Of a stretch of 45,812 nt of DNA, positions 25,136 through 34,454 are shown piece by piece. The DNA comes from Deltaproteobacteria bacterium (GTDB taxonomy: Bacteria; Desulfobacterota; Dissulfuribacteria; Dissulfuribacterales; QOAL01): positions 1 to 45,812 of the forward strand of contig WGDC01000092.1 of the NCBI GenBank assembly GCA_015493475.1, in the 5' to 3' direction. Each line of letters begins with the position of its first letter. The first letter of the stretch is position 1. Position numbers and translations under genes: made by a program. A model generated the notes under the pieces. That model made no database searches. It saw only the letters and a program-made list of their open reading frames with translations, and was not told the DNA's origin.

Positions 25136-27544
25136 ATGCTTGTTCCTTCATCATGGCTTAGGCAGATGGTTGACATCGAGGCTGGTGACAGTGAGCTTGC
25201 CGAGGCCTTGACCCTTGCAGGCCTGGAGGTAGAGGCTCTTGAGCCAGCCTATCCTTGGCTCCTGAGGGCTCAGGTCGCCAGGATATCAAGGGTAGAGCCC
25301 CTTGATGAAGATAGGCGCATGGCGGCCTGTACGGTGGAAACGGTAGGGGGAGAGGCCGTGGTGGCGTGCGGGGCTCCTAACGTCCGTGAGGGAATGCTGA
25401 CGGCCTTCGTGCCACCAGGCACCGAAATGCCTGATGGGAAGGAGGTCAAGGAGGCAAGGGTTTATGGAATCAATTCCGCCGGTGTGCTTGCCTCAGAGTA
25501 TGAGCTTCTTCTGGAGGGTGACGCTAAAGGAATTTTCGACATTTCTGGCCGATACCGGGATGCTATGATAGGTCAGAGTATTTCTGAAATTACGGGGATA
25601 GAAGATACCGTGCTCGAAATCGGCGTTACACCCAACCGTCCTGACTGCCTGAGCATCCTCGGCGTTGCAAGGGAGGCGGCGGCCATTTTCGACTCTTCGG
25701 CGCGATGCCCTGAATCAGACGTAAACGGTTCACACCCTCTTGAAGGTGTTTCCATAACGATAAAAGAGCCGGCCTTGTGCGCCCGGTATGTCGGTGCCAG
25801 CATAGGTGGTGTTTCCGTTGCACCGTCCCCAGGCTGGCTGGCAAGGAGGCTCCTTGCCAGCGGTGTCCGTCCCATTAACAACATAGTGGATGTGACAAAC
25901 TATGTACTCCTGGAGCTCGGACAGCCTCTTCACGCCTTTGATATCGATAGCCTCCGTGGGCCGGCTATCGTTGTAAGAACGGCGGTGGATGGAGAAAAGA
26001 TAGTTACCCTTGATGGCAAGGAACGCGAGCTATCAGAGGCCATGTTGCTTATCTGCGACAGGGACAGGCCCGTGGCGGTTGCCGGTGTTATGGGGGGGAT
26101 AGATTCAGAGGTAACGGAAAAGACCAGGAACATCCTTATAGAAAGCGCGTGGTTTGCCCCTTCTTCCATAAGGCGTACCGCAAAGGCCTTGAAACTTCCT
26201 ACAGAGGCATCATACCGCTTTGAACGCGGAGTGGATCCTACAGTTCAAAAAAAGGCGGCGCTCAGGGCGGTGCAGCTTGTTCTCGAGCTTGCAGGGGGGA
26301 CCTTTAAGGGTGTCAGGGACGAGAATCCAGTGCCCTTTACCCCCAAAAGGGTAAATTTTAGGCCGGATCGCATAAACCGTCTTCTCGGAACCCGGCTTCT
26401 CGGATCGAGAATGGCAGAGATACTCGCTGCCCTCGGATTCAAGGTAGAGGAAAGGGATGGGATTTTTGCAACCGTTCCACCTCCCTTCAGGGCAGATATA
26501 AAGGGTGAGGAGGACATCGTCGAGGAGGTGGCAAGATGTCACGGTTTCACCAATATTCCTACCTCGTCCCCGGTTGCGACACTCATAGTGAAAAGACCCC
26601 AGTCATTCATACCCTTTATAGACCGTGTCCGGAAGGGGCTCAAGTGCCAGGGAATGAGTGAGATAATTTCTTACAGCTTTGTTGCCCCTTCTGATCTACA
26701 GGCCCTTAAACTTTCCCCAGAGGACGAAAGGACCATGGTTGTACGGCTTCTGAATCCCCTTGGCGAGGATCAGTCTGTCATGAGGACCAGCTTGGTGCCA
26801 TGTATGTTGTCAACAGTTTCAAGAAATATTAGAAGAAGAAACCTTTCTCAGGCGATCTTCGAGGTGGGTGCGGTATTTATCAATCAGGGGGCAGGGGTCA
26901 TACCACGGGAGCACCAGATGTGTTGTGCGGCAGTTATGGGCAGAAGGTATCCGGAGTCGTGGGCGTGGCCGGACAGGGATTACGACTTTTTCGATCTGAA
27001 GGGATTGGTGGAGAATCTCCTCAAGGGCGTAGATTGTGATAGTTTCAGCCTCGATCTTCCCAGTTCGGCAGAGCCTTTCTACGAGAACGGAACCCAGCTC
27101 GACATACGTGCCGGTGAAGTGCTTGTTGGCAGCATGGGGCAGATTGATCTCGGTGTGGCAAAGGCCTTTGATATTTCCGAGAGGGTTTTCCTCATGGATA
27201 TTTCACTTGAGGCGTTGGCGCAGGCGTCTTCTTTTCGAAAGAACTTTGTTCCTCTTGACCGTTTCCCCTCTGTGGAGCGAGATCTTTCCGTAATTTTTGA
27301 CGATTTTGTACGAGCAAAGGATGTTCTTGACTTTATAAGGAAAAATGGTTCCGATGAATTGGTTTGTTCCTATATATTCGATGTTTATAAGGGCAAGCAG
27401 GTGCCAGCCGGCAAAAAGTCCATGGGAATACACTTCGTCTACAGGGCCAAAGATCGTACCCTTTCGGAGCAGGACGTTGAAAGGCTGCATGCGCCTCTCC
27501 AGCATGCCATATTGAAGGAGTTCGGAGGCCTTCTCAGAAGCTGA
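25136..27544 (+). CDS. pheT: Phenylalanine-tRNA ligase beta subunit
   Basis: PheT (802 residues) recognises and edits tRNA-Phe. It begins with MLVPSSWLRQMVDI and has an EMAP-like tRNA-binding domain (~40-150), the B3/B4 editing region with TNYVLLELGQPLHAFD (~255-270), a B5 domain, a degenerate class II core and a C-terminal ferredoxin-like anticodon domain (~705-802). The length is normal and the frame unbroken. ihfA follows with a gap of two bases. Confidence 0.97.
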   Translation: MLVPSSWLRQMVDIEAGDSELAEALTLAGLEVEALEPAYPWLLRAQVARISRVEPLDEDRRMAACTVETVGGEAVVACGAPNVREGMLTAFVPPGTEMPDGKEVKEARVYGINSAGVLASEYELLLEGDAKGIFDISGRYRDAMIGQSISEITGIEDTVLEIGVTPNRPDCLSILGVAREAAAIFDSSARCPESDVNGSHPLEGVSITIKEPALCARYVGASIGGVSVAPSPGWLARRLLASGVRPINNIVDVTNYVLLELGQPLHAFDIDSLRGPAIVVRTAVDGEKIVTLDGKERELSEAMLLICDRDRPVAVAGVMGGIDSEVTEKTRNILIESAWFAPSSIRRTAKALKLPTEASYRFERGVDPTVQKKAALRAVQLVLELAGGTFKGVRDENPVPFTPKRVNFRPDRINRLLGTRLLGSRMAEILAALGFKVEERDGIFATVPPPFRADIKGEEDIVEEVARCHGFTNIPTSSPVATLIVKRPQSFIPFIDRVRKGLKCQGMSEIISYSFVAPSDLQALKLSPEDERTMVVRLLNPLGEDQSVMRTSLVPCMLSTVSRNIRRRNLSQAIFEVGAVFINQGAGVIPREHQMCCAAVMGRRYPESWAWPDRDYDFFDLKGLVENLLKGVDCDSFSLDLPSSAEPFYENGTQLDIRAGEVLVGSMGQIDLGVAKAFDISERVFLMDISLEALAQASSFRKNFVPLDRFPSVERDLSVIFDDFVRAKDVLDFIRKNGSDELVCSYIFDVYKGKQVPAGKKSMGIHFVYRAKDRTLSEQDVERLHAPLQHAILKEFGGLLRS

Positions 27545-27546
27545 AG

Positions 27547-27879
27547 ATGAAAGACAAAAAGGACACCCTTACCAAGCTTGAGATTTCCCGCAGGATAAGT
27601 CAGGAGCTTGGTTTCTCTGTAAGGTCCACGAGCCAGGTTGTGGGAAGCCTGTTCAAGGTGATGGAACAGGCCCTTAATTCAGGTGAAACGGTAAAGGTAG
27701 TGCGTTTTGGTACATTTTCTCCCCTTTTAAAAAAATCCAGAACGGGTATAAATCCTGCTACAGGACGGGATATTATGATCCCGGCACGCAGGACGGTTTC
27801 TTTCAGGCCAAGCCCCTTGCTGAAAAAGAGGGTAAATGCTCAAAAAGGATCGCAAATATTACCGTATAGGCCAGGTTAG
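27547..27879 (+). CDS. ihfA: Integration host factor alpha / HU-family DNA-bending protein
   Basis: This 110-residue protein has the HU/IHF fold. The helix pair with TKLEISRRISQELGFS, the beta arms with VRFGTFSP and the DNA-intercalating arm RTGINPATGRDI are seen. The position directly after pheT is the classical one for ihfA. IHF bends DNA for recombination, replication and sigma-54 promoters, usually as a dimer with IhfB, which is not in the window. The last 44 bases overlap the MerR-like gene. Confidence 0.93.
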   Translation: MKDKKDTLTKLEISRRISQELGFSVRSTSQVVGSLFKVMEQALNSGETVKVVRFGTFSPLLKKSRTGINPATGRDIMIPARRTVSFRPSPLLKKRVNAQKGSQILPYRPG

Positions 27880-28189
27880 CAAGATGGTTGGGGTCAAACC
27901 CCACGTGTTGCGGTTCTGGGAGAGTCAGTTCAGACATATTCAACCAAGGAGAATTTCGCGGCAGCGCCTTTACCGGGGCAGGGATGTAAAGATCCTCAAG
28001 AGGATCAAGACCCTCCTTTACGACGAAGGTTATACCATAGCTGGCGCCAGGAAAAAGATACGAGAGGAGTTCTCTTTAACCTATAAGGGAAAAGTTCATG
28101 TAGAGTCCGTAACCGACGAGGGAATACTGAAAGAGATCCGGCGGGAACTCCTTGAGATAAGGGAGATTTTATCAAGAAATCACCAATAG
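27836..28189 (+). CDS. MerR-family transcriptional regulator
   Basis: This 117-residue protein has a winged helix-turn-helix at the N-terminus: YYRIGQVSKMVGVKPHVLRFWE, then RLYRGRDVKILKRIKTLLYDEG. It is the MerR-like type regularly found beside ihfA in proteobacteria. No metal-binding cysteines or effector domain follow; the last 35 residues are a helical, probably dimerising tail. It starts inside ihfA, 44 bases before its end, with GAGGG just upstream, so the two are coupled. The target is unknown. Confidence 0.88.
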   Translation: MLKKDRKYYRIGQVSKMVGVKPHVLRFWESQFRHIQPRRISRQRLYRGRDVKILKRIKTLLYDEGYTIAGARKKIREEFSLTYKGKVHVESVTDEGILKEIRRELLEIREILSRNHQ

Positions 28190-28196
28190 CAAAACC

Positions 28197-29303
28197 ATGA
28201 TACAGAAACTCGATGAAGAACAGATCCGGCGTCTTACCGCCCTGCGGAAAAGGATTGACGGGATAGACAGGGAGCTTGTTGAACTTCTCCAGGAGAGGCT
28301 CAAGGTCGCGGTAGAAATTGGCAAGACCAAGGCCAAGTCCCTTGCGCAGCCCCTTGATCCAGTGCGGGAGAGAGAGGTGATAAACCATATCCTCGAATAC
28401 AATGATGGCAGGTTTCCTCCAGGAGGACTTCAGGTAATTTTCAGCGAAATAATTTCTGCCTGTCGAAATGCCCAGCGTCCTGCAAGGGTGGGGTTCCTGG
28501 GGCCGGAGACTACCTTCACGCACATGGCGGCAACAGAATTTTTTGGCCATGCCCCTGATTTTATACCAGAATCAAACATAAGGGAGGTGTTCGAAGAGGT
28601 CGAAAGGAAGCGTCTTGATTTTGGTGTAGTGCCTATCGAGAATTCCGTGGAGGGCACCGTGGCCCTGACGCTTGATGGCCTGTGTGATTACGAGATAAAG
28701 GTGTGCGGTGAGATATTTCTCCCTATATCTCACGATCTTATAAACAAGAGTGGCAGGATAGATACAATAAGGCGAATACTGTCCCATCCGCATGCCCTTG
28801 CTCAGTGCAGGATATGGCTTCAAAGGAACCTGCCGGCGGTGCCCACGGAAGAGGTAGTGAGCACGGCCCAGGCGGCGAGATGGGCGGCAGTTGACCCGAG
28901 TGTTGCCGCTATAGCAAGCCCCCTTGCGGCCCGTACATATAACCTTTACATGGTGGCAAAGAGCATAGAGGACTTTGCCGGTAACACCACGAGGTTTCTG
29001 ATACTTGGCCACGATTGCCCAAGGCCAAGCGGAAATGACAAGACCTCACTGCTTCTTAGCCTTGAAGATACGCCTGGTTCCCTTTTCAGGCTGCTTGAGC
29101 CCCTTGCTCACAAAGGGATAAACCTGACGAAGATACAGTCGCGCCCTGTAAAGGATGAGCCGTGGCGCTATCTCTTTTACGTTGACATAGCAGGCCACAT
29201 AGATGATAGCCATGTAAGGAAGGGAGTGGATGCCATAAGAAGCGGCTGCACATTTCTGAAATGGCTTGGTTCCTATCCGGTTGGGCTTAACAGGCCTGCC
29301 TGA
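28197..29303 (+). CDS. pheA: Chorismate mutase/prephenate dehydratase (P-protein)
   Basis: This 368-residue bifunctional enzyme makes phenylpyruvate for phenylalanine. The chorismate mutase domain (~15-95) begins LRKRIDGIDRELVELLQERL. The prephenate dehydratase domain (~97-280) has GFLGPETTFTHMAA, VVPIENSVEGTV and the catalytic NTTRFLIL. An ACT domain follows with SLEDTPGSLFRLLEPLA and SRPVK, the site of feedback control by phenylalanine. It starts seven bases after the MerR-like gene. The gene is convergent with the kinase at 29333 and only 29 bases separate them; no terminator is evident there. Confidence 0.96.
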   Translation: MIQKLDEEQIRRLTALRKRIDGIDRELVELLQERLKVAVEIGKTKAKSLAQPLDPVREREVINHILEYNDGRFPPGGLQVIFSEIISACRNAQRPARVGFLGPETTFTHMAATEFFGHAPDFIPESNIREVFEEVERKRLDFGVVPIENSVEGTVALTLDGLCDYEIKVCGEIFLPISHDLINKSGRIDTIRRILSHPHALAQCRIWLQRNLPAVPTEEVVSTAQAARWAAVDPSVAAIASPLAARTYNLYMVAKSIEDFAGNTTRFLILGHDCPRPSGNDKTSLLLSLEDTPGSLFRLLEPLAHKGINLTKIQSRPVKDEPWRYLFYVDIAGHIDDSHVRKGVDAIRSGCTFLKWLGSYPVGLNRPA

Positions 29304-29332
29304 GTGGAATTTTTGAAAGCTCGAAGGGTATC

Positions 29333-30835
29333 TTATGCCTTCCTGGTAGTAATGAGGCTTCGGAGCAATTTCGTCTCGCTGTAGGGTTTTGAAAGAAAGT
29401 GATTCATACCCGCCTCCATGCAGAGTTTCCTGTTCTTTGTGCTCGCAGTAAGAGCTATTATAGGCGTTGAGCGGTACCGCTCCATTTTGCGGATTTCCTC
29501 CGTGACCCTGTAACCGTCCGTGTCAGGAAGGTTGATGTCCATGAAGATGGCATCGAAATAGTGTTTTTTTGCGGCGTTCAATGCGGATTTTCCGCTCGAG
29601 GCCACCACGGGCTTGATGTTGAACTTTTTTAGAAGTTCTACGACTATTCTCTGATTGATCCTGTCGTCTTCCACTACAAGGACCTTCATGCCCTTGAGGT
29701 CTTCAGGAACTGGTGTTATTTCTTCCTCCGAATCATCTTCGTTAAAGAATACACAAGAGAGCTGTCCCGGTTCCATTTTTAAAAGCCTAAGGAGCTCTGA
29801 TATTATTTGCCGTCCCTTTGACGGGGCCATGACAAAGCCAGTTTTTCTCCTGTCCTTGGCAGTTTCGGAGACCTCGGCGCTGATATGCATCATCCTTATT
29901 GCCGGGATGTCAAAAAAGATAACTGGATGCATGGCTTTCGCCTGACAGGGTTTCCATGCGTCTGGTTTGTCCTTTATGACTTCCCAGTCAACGAGGGTGA
30001 CTCCCTTCTGGCTTTTGGAAACCTCTTCATCAAGAATCCTTTGGGCGTTCCCAATGCTGGAAGCCTGTTTCACCTTGAACCCACAGCCCATCAGCCTTCT
30101 GGAGACAAGGGATGAGGAAATGCCTTGCGTGCCGACTATGCAGGCGACAGGGACCGGAAATATGGGTTCGCCCCACGGCCTATTTATGGGTTGAACGTTG
30201 AGCCCGAAAGAGAAAGCGACCCCGTTTCCTGTTCTTTCGATTGACAGATCGTGTCCAAGCTCTACAAGCAGCCTTTGGCAGATAAGAATACGCGGATTCC
30301 TGAAAATGTCTTTGGGCTGGGGAGCCTCCATGGCGCAGCCTGTGGCAAAGAGGGTGAACTCGAGCCTGTTGGTATTATCACAGGTGACATCAAGCTTGAT
30401 ATCACCTGATGCAAGCTGCCTCATACAGTAGTTGGAAATTTGGGTCAGTATCTGCCGGATTCGTCCTCTTGGCCCAGAGAACCATTCCGGCACGTCCTTT
30501 TCAAAAGAAAGGGTCATATTGGCCTTGCGGGCCTTCATGGGGCCTTCTATGGTCTCTTTCATATCCTCGAGGAGATCTGTCAGACCGAATTGCTGGTTGC
30601 CTGTAGCCGAGTCCATGTCATCCTGGGAAAGCTCGATGATGTCGTCCAGGATTGTCAGCAAGGAGTTGGCGGATTTCTCTATGGTGTCGAAATAATGCCT
30701 TACTGGTGGGGGTACTGCCTCCTTGGAAGCGAGTTCTGTCATGTTAAGGATGGTATTGACCGGGGATCTTATCTCGTGGTGGAGGTCAGCCATGAAGGCC
30801 AGTAGAGATGCAGCAGGCCTTTTATTCTTGTCCAT
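29333..30835 (-). CDS. Sensor-kinase-like protein with degenerate ATPase and C-terminal receiver
   Basis: This 500-residue protein has a dimerisation/phosphoacceptor region at its very start (LHHEIRSPVNTIL, His20), with no membrane helix. The following ATPase region (~90-215) lacks the family boxes: the N-box reads QISNYCMRQL, no DxGxG follows (FATGCAM stands there), and the G2 box is missing. Residues ~225-350 look like a degenerate receiver. The final receiver (~381-500) is complete, with VLVVEDDRIN, FMDINLPDTDG and the LSKPY lysine. It is probably phosphorylated by a partner, perhaps the hybrid kinase 16 bases upstream in the same operon (inference). It is cytoplasmic. Confidence 0.88.
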   Translation of the reverse strand: MDKNKRPAASLLAFMADLHHEIRSPVNTILNMTELASKEAVPPPVRHYFDTIEKSANSLLTILDDIIELSQDDMDSATGNQQFGLTDLLEDMKETIEGPMKARKANMTLSFEKDVPEWFSGPRGRIRQILTQISNYCMRQLASGDIKLDVTCDNTNRLEFTLFATGCAMEAPQPKDIFRNPRILICQRLLVELGHDLSIERTGNGVAFSFGLNVQPINRPWGEPIFPVPVACIVGTQGISSSLVSRRLMGCGFKVKQASSIGNAQRILDEEVSKSQKGVTLVDWEVIKDKPDAWKPCQAKAMHPVIFFDIPAIRMMHISAEVSETAKDRRKTGFVMAPSKGRQIISELLRLLKMEPGQLSCVFFNEDDSEEEITPVPEDLKGMKVLVVEDDRINQRIVVELLKKFNIKPVVASSGKSALNAAKKHYFDAIFMDINLPDTDGYRVTEEIRKMERYRSTPIIALTASTKNRKLCMEAGMNHFLSKPYSETKLLRSLITTRKA

Positions 30836-30851
30836 AGCATGAACCTCCAGT

Positions 30852-33800
30852 TCAATGTAAGAACTTGGAACCTATTTGCGCTAAGTGGTCTCTTGCAGCT
30901 TCAAATTCCAGGTCTTTAATGAGGGTGTCGAGTTTGGATAGTTCCTTTTTGGAAATTGTTCCCTTCAATTTCTCCTTGATTTTTTTCCAGATATCTTCGC
31001 ATTCAATATCGTTTAATTCGAGAAGTTCGTCAAGTTGAAGAAGGAGGTTTTTTATCTCCTTATCTGCGGAGGATCCTCGGGAAACGCTTGTGGTACTTTT
31101 TTCTGCTTGGCCTGCAACCACGGAGACGATCCTTCCAATGCCTTGAATGCGATCGTCTATGGTTCTGACGATCTCCTCTATCCTGGCTCCGCTGCCATCT
31201 ATGGCCCTTTCCGCCTCATGAAAGAGCTTTCTAAGGTCCTCAAGGGCAAGGTTCGCACAGACACCCTTCCCCGTATGGAAAAATCTTCTTAACCGGGAGT
31301 TGTCCTCTTCCCGTTTAAGCGCTTCCACCTTTTGAATTATCGTCTGTTGTTCGTCCACGAACCTTTCGATGAGCTCTACGTAAAGCCCGGGATTAGAGCC
31401 GAACCTTTTTTGGGCCTCCTCCATATCGGCTCCAGGGATAACGGGAAGTCTGTCTGCCGTTTTTTCCTGTTCCGGAGCGACGCACACCATTTTTTGAGGA
31501 TCTACCCATTTTCTGAGCACGGCCATAACCGAATCAGGCGTTACGGGTTTCATGACGAAATCGTTCATCCCGGCTTCAAAGCATCTTTGCCTGTCCTCCT
31601 TGAATACACCGGCTGTCATGGCAATAATAGGGACCTTGGAGAGGTCCCGCCTTTCCCTAAGCACTTTTGTAGCCTCGTAGCCGTCCATTTCTGGCATCTG
31701 GATATCCATAAAGATTACGTCGAAGCCCGGTGAGGCCTTGTCAATTGCCTCTATGCCGTTTGAGGCGAATTCTACCCTTGTGCCGAGCTTCTCCAGGATC
31801 TCTTTTGCCACCATCTGGTTGATCTCGTTGTCTTCAACGACCATGATGTTGGTCTGGTGAAACCTCGTCCCTGTCCCCTCTTTTTCCTTGCGCTTCCCTG
31901 CTTCTCCCGGTATCAGGAGGCCTTTTATGGAGGCCGCAAGTCTTGCCACGGTGGCCGGTTTCAATGTCACGGTAAAATTATCGGCGTCTATTAACGATCT
32001 TGCCTCCTCCTGAAGGCCAAAGGGAACAAGAATTACGAACTTGCGCTTAGTGCAAGATGCCGCCATGGAGCGGATGCGGCTTGCCTCTTTCCCGGAAACG
32101 TCCACTATGACGCAGGATATTTCTTCACTGGCCTGGTCGCCGCTGTTCCCCTTGATAGGGGCGTCTAAGACGCTATGGTCAAGGCGTTCGATTTTTTTTA
32201 TGGAAAGCCGCCTGAGGATATTTTTTATGGCTTTAACTATGGCGGTATTTTCCGAGAGCACGCTTACCCTCAGGATAGAGGGATCAATGCCGGCAAGGCG
32301 CGAACAGGTCACTGTTTCTACCGGTTCGCAAACCTTTTGGATCTCTACCTGGAACGTGAAGGTGGTTCCGTGGCCAAGTTCGCTTTCCACCTCTATGGTG
32401 CCTCCCATGAGGCTTGCTATCCTTTTGCAGATAGTAAGGCCGAGGCCAGTTCCTCCAAAACGCCTTGTGGTCGAAGAGTCCGCCTGAGTGAACATATCGA
32501 AGAGATAATCAAGTCGGTCCTTTTCGATCCCGATGCCCGTGTCCGCCACCTTGAAACGGAGGATAACGGAATCCTGTTTCTCGGCAATCATCCGACAGGA
32601 AAGAATCACATGGCCTTGGTTTGTAAACTTGATGGCGTTTGACACCAGGTTGGTCAAGAGCTGCCCAAGTCTGGTCGGATCGCTTGCGAGGTGATTCGGA
32701 ACATTGCTGTCTATATCTATGATGAATTCAATGGATTTTTCAGCTGCTATCTCCGTAAACATGTGGGCAATGTTTTCAAAGACATCCATTAGCATGAAAT
32801 TCGTTTTTTCAAGCTCCATTCTGCCTGCCTCGATCTTGGAAAAATCGAGAATATCGTTGACGAGGTTAAGGAGAGAGTGGGCGGAAGCCTTTATGATTTT
32901 AAGATAGCCTCTAAGTTTTTCCGGCAAATCCATTTCAAGGGCAAGGGCTGTAATACCGGTTATTGCGTTAAGAGGCGTCCTTATCTCGTGGCTCATGTTG
33001 GCAAGAAAGTCGGATTTTGCCTCGCTGGCCCGCTCCGCCATTTCCTCGGCAAGGCGCATTTCCTCGGCCTGTTTTTTGAGGAGCATGTTGGACCGTTCTA
33101 TCTCCATGGTCCTCTGCCTGACCTTTTCTTCCAAGGTTTTTGCAAATTCCTCGAGTCTCAGGTTGGCATCCTCGAGTTTTCGAGTGTACTTGGCCTGTAT
33201 CTGGTCTTTTTCTTTCTGCAGCAGGCTAAGCCTATCGCTCAGGGCCATGGAGAGCAGTATTACCTCCCATGCCGAGCCTATCTGGATGCCCCATACTGTA
33301 ACGAAGTTGTTTGGAAGGATTCCAAAGGATTTAAGGGCGTATATTGCAGCGCCTCCCATTGATATGGACCAAGCCATTGCGTAGTATCTAGCGGGCCGGT
33401 ATCCCCTGTAAAGGCAAAGGAAGCCAGCCAAAATATGAACGACAACGGTCATTGCCACGAGAGTTGCAGCCTTTATGCTTATCCCATATGGGAAAAACAG
33501 GCAACACCCTGCAAAGACAGCTGAAATCACTGCAAGAACCGATAGAATCCTGTCGAGCAGAGGGGCATATTTCTTGGAATTTATGATTTGGCGAGTGAAT
33601 ACGGTGCCAAAATAGTAAGATACAAATATGAAAAAAGGCAGGCTCTCGTTTGCCCAGTAAATACTGTCAGGCCATAGGTACTTGAAGGCCACTCCGGTAA
33701 GGTCGAGCTGGAACAGGAAGTTGAAAATGACAAACAGCACGTAGTAAAGGTATACGGATTCCCTGATAGTGAAAAAGAGAATAAGATTGTAGGCCAGCAT

Positions 33801-34436
33801 GGCGAAGAGGATTCCGAAGTAGATGCCGAGGGCTGTTTCCTCGTTTTCAATCTTGTCCATGAAACCCACCTCGGTGTACAGCCTCGCAGGCAGATTAAGG
33901 GAACTCGAGGTTTGAACCCTTATGAAATAGTCTACGTGGGTTTTTGGCTGAATTCTAAGAATAAAGACAAAATTCCTGTACTTGATGGGTCTTTTGTAGA
34001 AATCCTGTCTGTCTCCCTCTTTGTATACGCGGAAATTACCATTACCTTCGGGAATGTACAGGTCCACATGGTCAAGGAGGGGGTACTCGATTTCAAGGAA
34101 GCGTTTAAGCGGTTGTGATGTTGGGTTGTAAAGTGAGAAGCGGAACCAGAAGACCGAGGAACTGAAGCCAAAGCCTGGCGAAATACTGTGGCAGCTCCTG
34201 AAACTGTCCGACATGGATGGGCTTGAGACCCTTGAAATGTCAAGGGTTCCCTCTTTGTCCTTGAGGTACTTGATGTACGGGCCAAGATAGGTTTGTTCTC
34301 CTGTGGCTGACAGGTCTATAATGTCTGCCTTGGCAAATGTCGGGGGAGAGTTCGTGAAAAGCGTGGCAACGACAGTAAAGAAGAAGAGTAGGGATACAAG
34401 TAACCCTGCCTTTTTCCTTGTTGTGCGCCAGTGCAT
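30852..34436 (-). CDS. 7TMR-DISM hybrid sensor histidine kinase with receiver and Hpt domains
   Basis: This is a 1194-residue phosphorelay protein. A signal sequence leads to a periplasmic 7TMR-DISMED2-like domain (~45-185) and seven membrane helices (~205-395). A coiled coil (~400-470) leads to HisKA with FLANMSHEIRTPLNAI (His ~483) and a complete ATPase (LVSNAIKFTNQG, DTGIGIEKD, GGTGLGL). After a degenerate receiver (~725-860) comes an active-looking receiver (MVVEDNEIN, FMDIQMPEMDG, VMKPVTP). The C-terminal Hpt region has RRFFHTGKGVCANL with the phosphorylatable His. The periplasmic domain type often binds carbohydrates, but the ligand here is unknown. It lies between an SDR gene (18-base gap) and the degenerate kinase (16-base gap) in one operon. 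The frame is open over 3.6 kb. Confidence 0.94.
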   Translation of the reverse strand: MHWRTTRKKAGLLVSLLFFFTVVATLFTNSPPTFAKADIIDLSATGEQTYLGPYIKYLKDKEGTLDISRVSSPSMSDSFRSCHSISPGFGFSSSVFWFRFSLYNPTSQPLKRFLEIEYPLLDHVDLYIPEGNGNFRVYKEGDRQDFYKRPIKYRNFVFILRIQPKTHVDYFIRVQTSSSLNLPARLYTEVGFMDKIENEETALGIYFGILFAMLAYNLILFFTIRESVYLYYVLFVIFNFLFQLDLTGVAFKYLWPDSIYWANESLPFFIFVSYYFGTVFTRQIINSKKYAPLLDRILSVLAVISAVFAGCCLFFPYGISIKAATLVAMTVVVHILAGFLCLYRGYRPARYYAMAWSISMGGAAIYALKSFGILPNNFVTVWGIQIGSAWEVILLSMALSDRLSLLQKEKDQIQAKYTRKLEDANLRLEEFAKTLEEKVRQRTMEIERSNMLLKKQAEEMRLAEEMAERASEAKSDFLANMSHEIRTPLNAITGITALALEMDLPEKLRGYLKIIKASAHSLLNLVNDILDFSKIEAGRMELEKTNFMLMDVFENIAHMFTEIAAEKSIEFIIDIDSNVPNHLASDPTRLGQLLTNLVSNAIKFTNQGHVILSCRMIAEKQDSVILRFKVADTGIGIEKDRLDYLFDMFTQADSSTTRRFGGTGLGLTICKRIASLMGGTIEVESELGHGTTFTFQVEIQKVCEPVETVTCSRLAGIDPSILRVSVLSENTAIVKAIKNILRRLSIKKIERLDHSVLDAPIKGNSGDQASEEISCVIVDVSGKEASRIRSMAASCTKRKFVILVPFGLQEEARSLIDADNFTVTLKPATVARLAASIKGLLIPGEAGKRKEKEGTGTRFHQTNIMVVEDNEINQMVAKEILEKLGTRVEFASNGIEAIDKASPGFDVIFMDIQMPEMDGYEATKVLRERRDLSKVPIIAMTAGVFKEDRQRCFEAGMNDFVMKPVTPDSVMAVLRKWVDPQKMVCVAPEQEKTADRLPVIPGADMEEAQKRFGSNPGLYVELIERFVDEQQTIIQKVEALKREEDNSRLRRFFHTGKGVCANLALEDLRKLFHEAERAIDGSGARIEEIVRTIDDRIQGIGRIVSVVAGQAEKSTTSVSRGSSADKEIKNLLLQLDELLELNDIECEDIWKKIKEKLKGTISKKELSKLDTLIKDLEFEAARDHLAQIGSKFLH

Positions 34437-34454
34437 GCCCTTTGTCCGAAAAAA

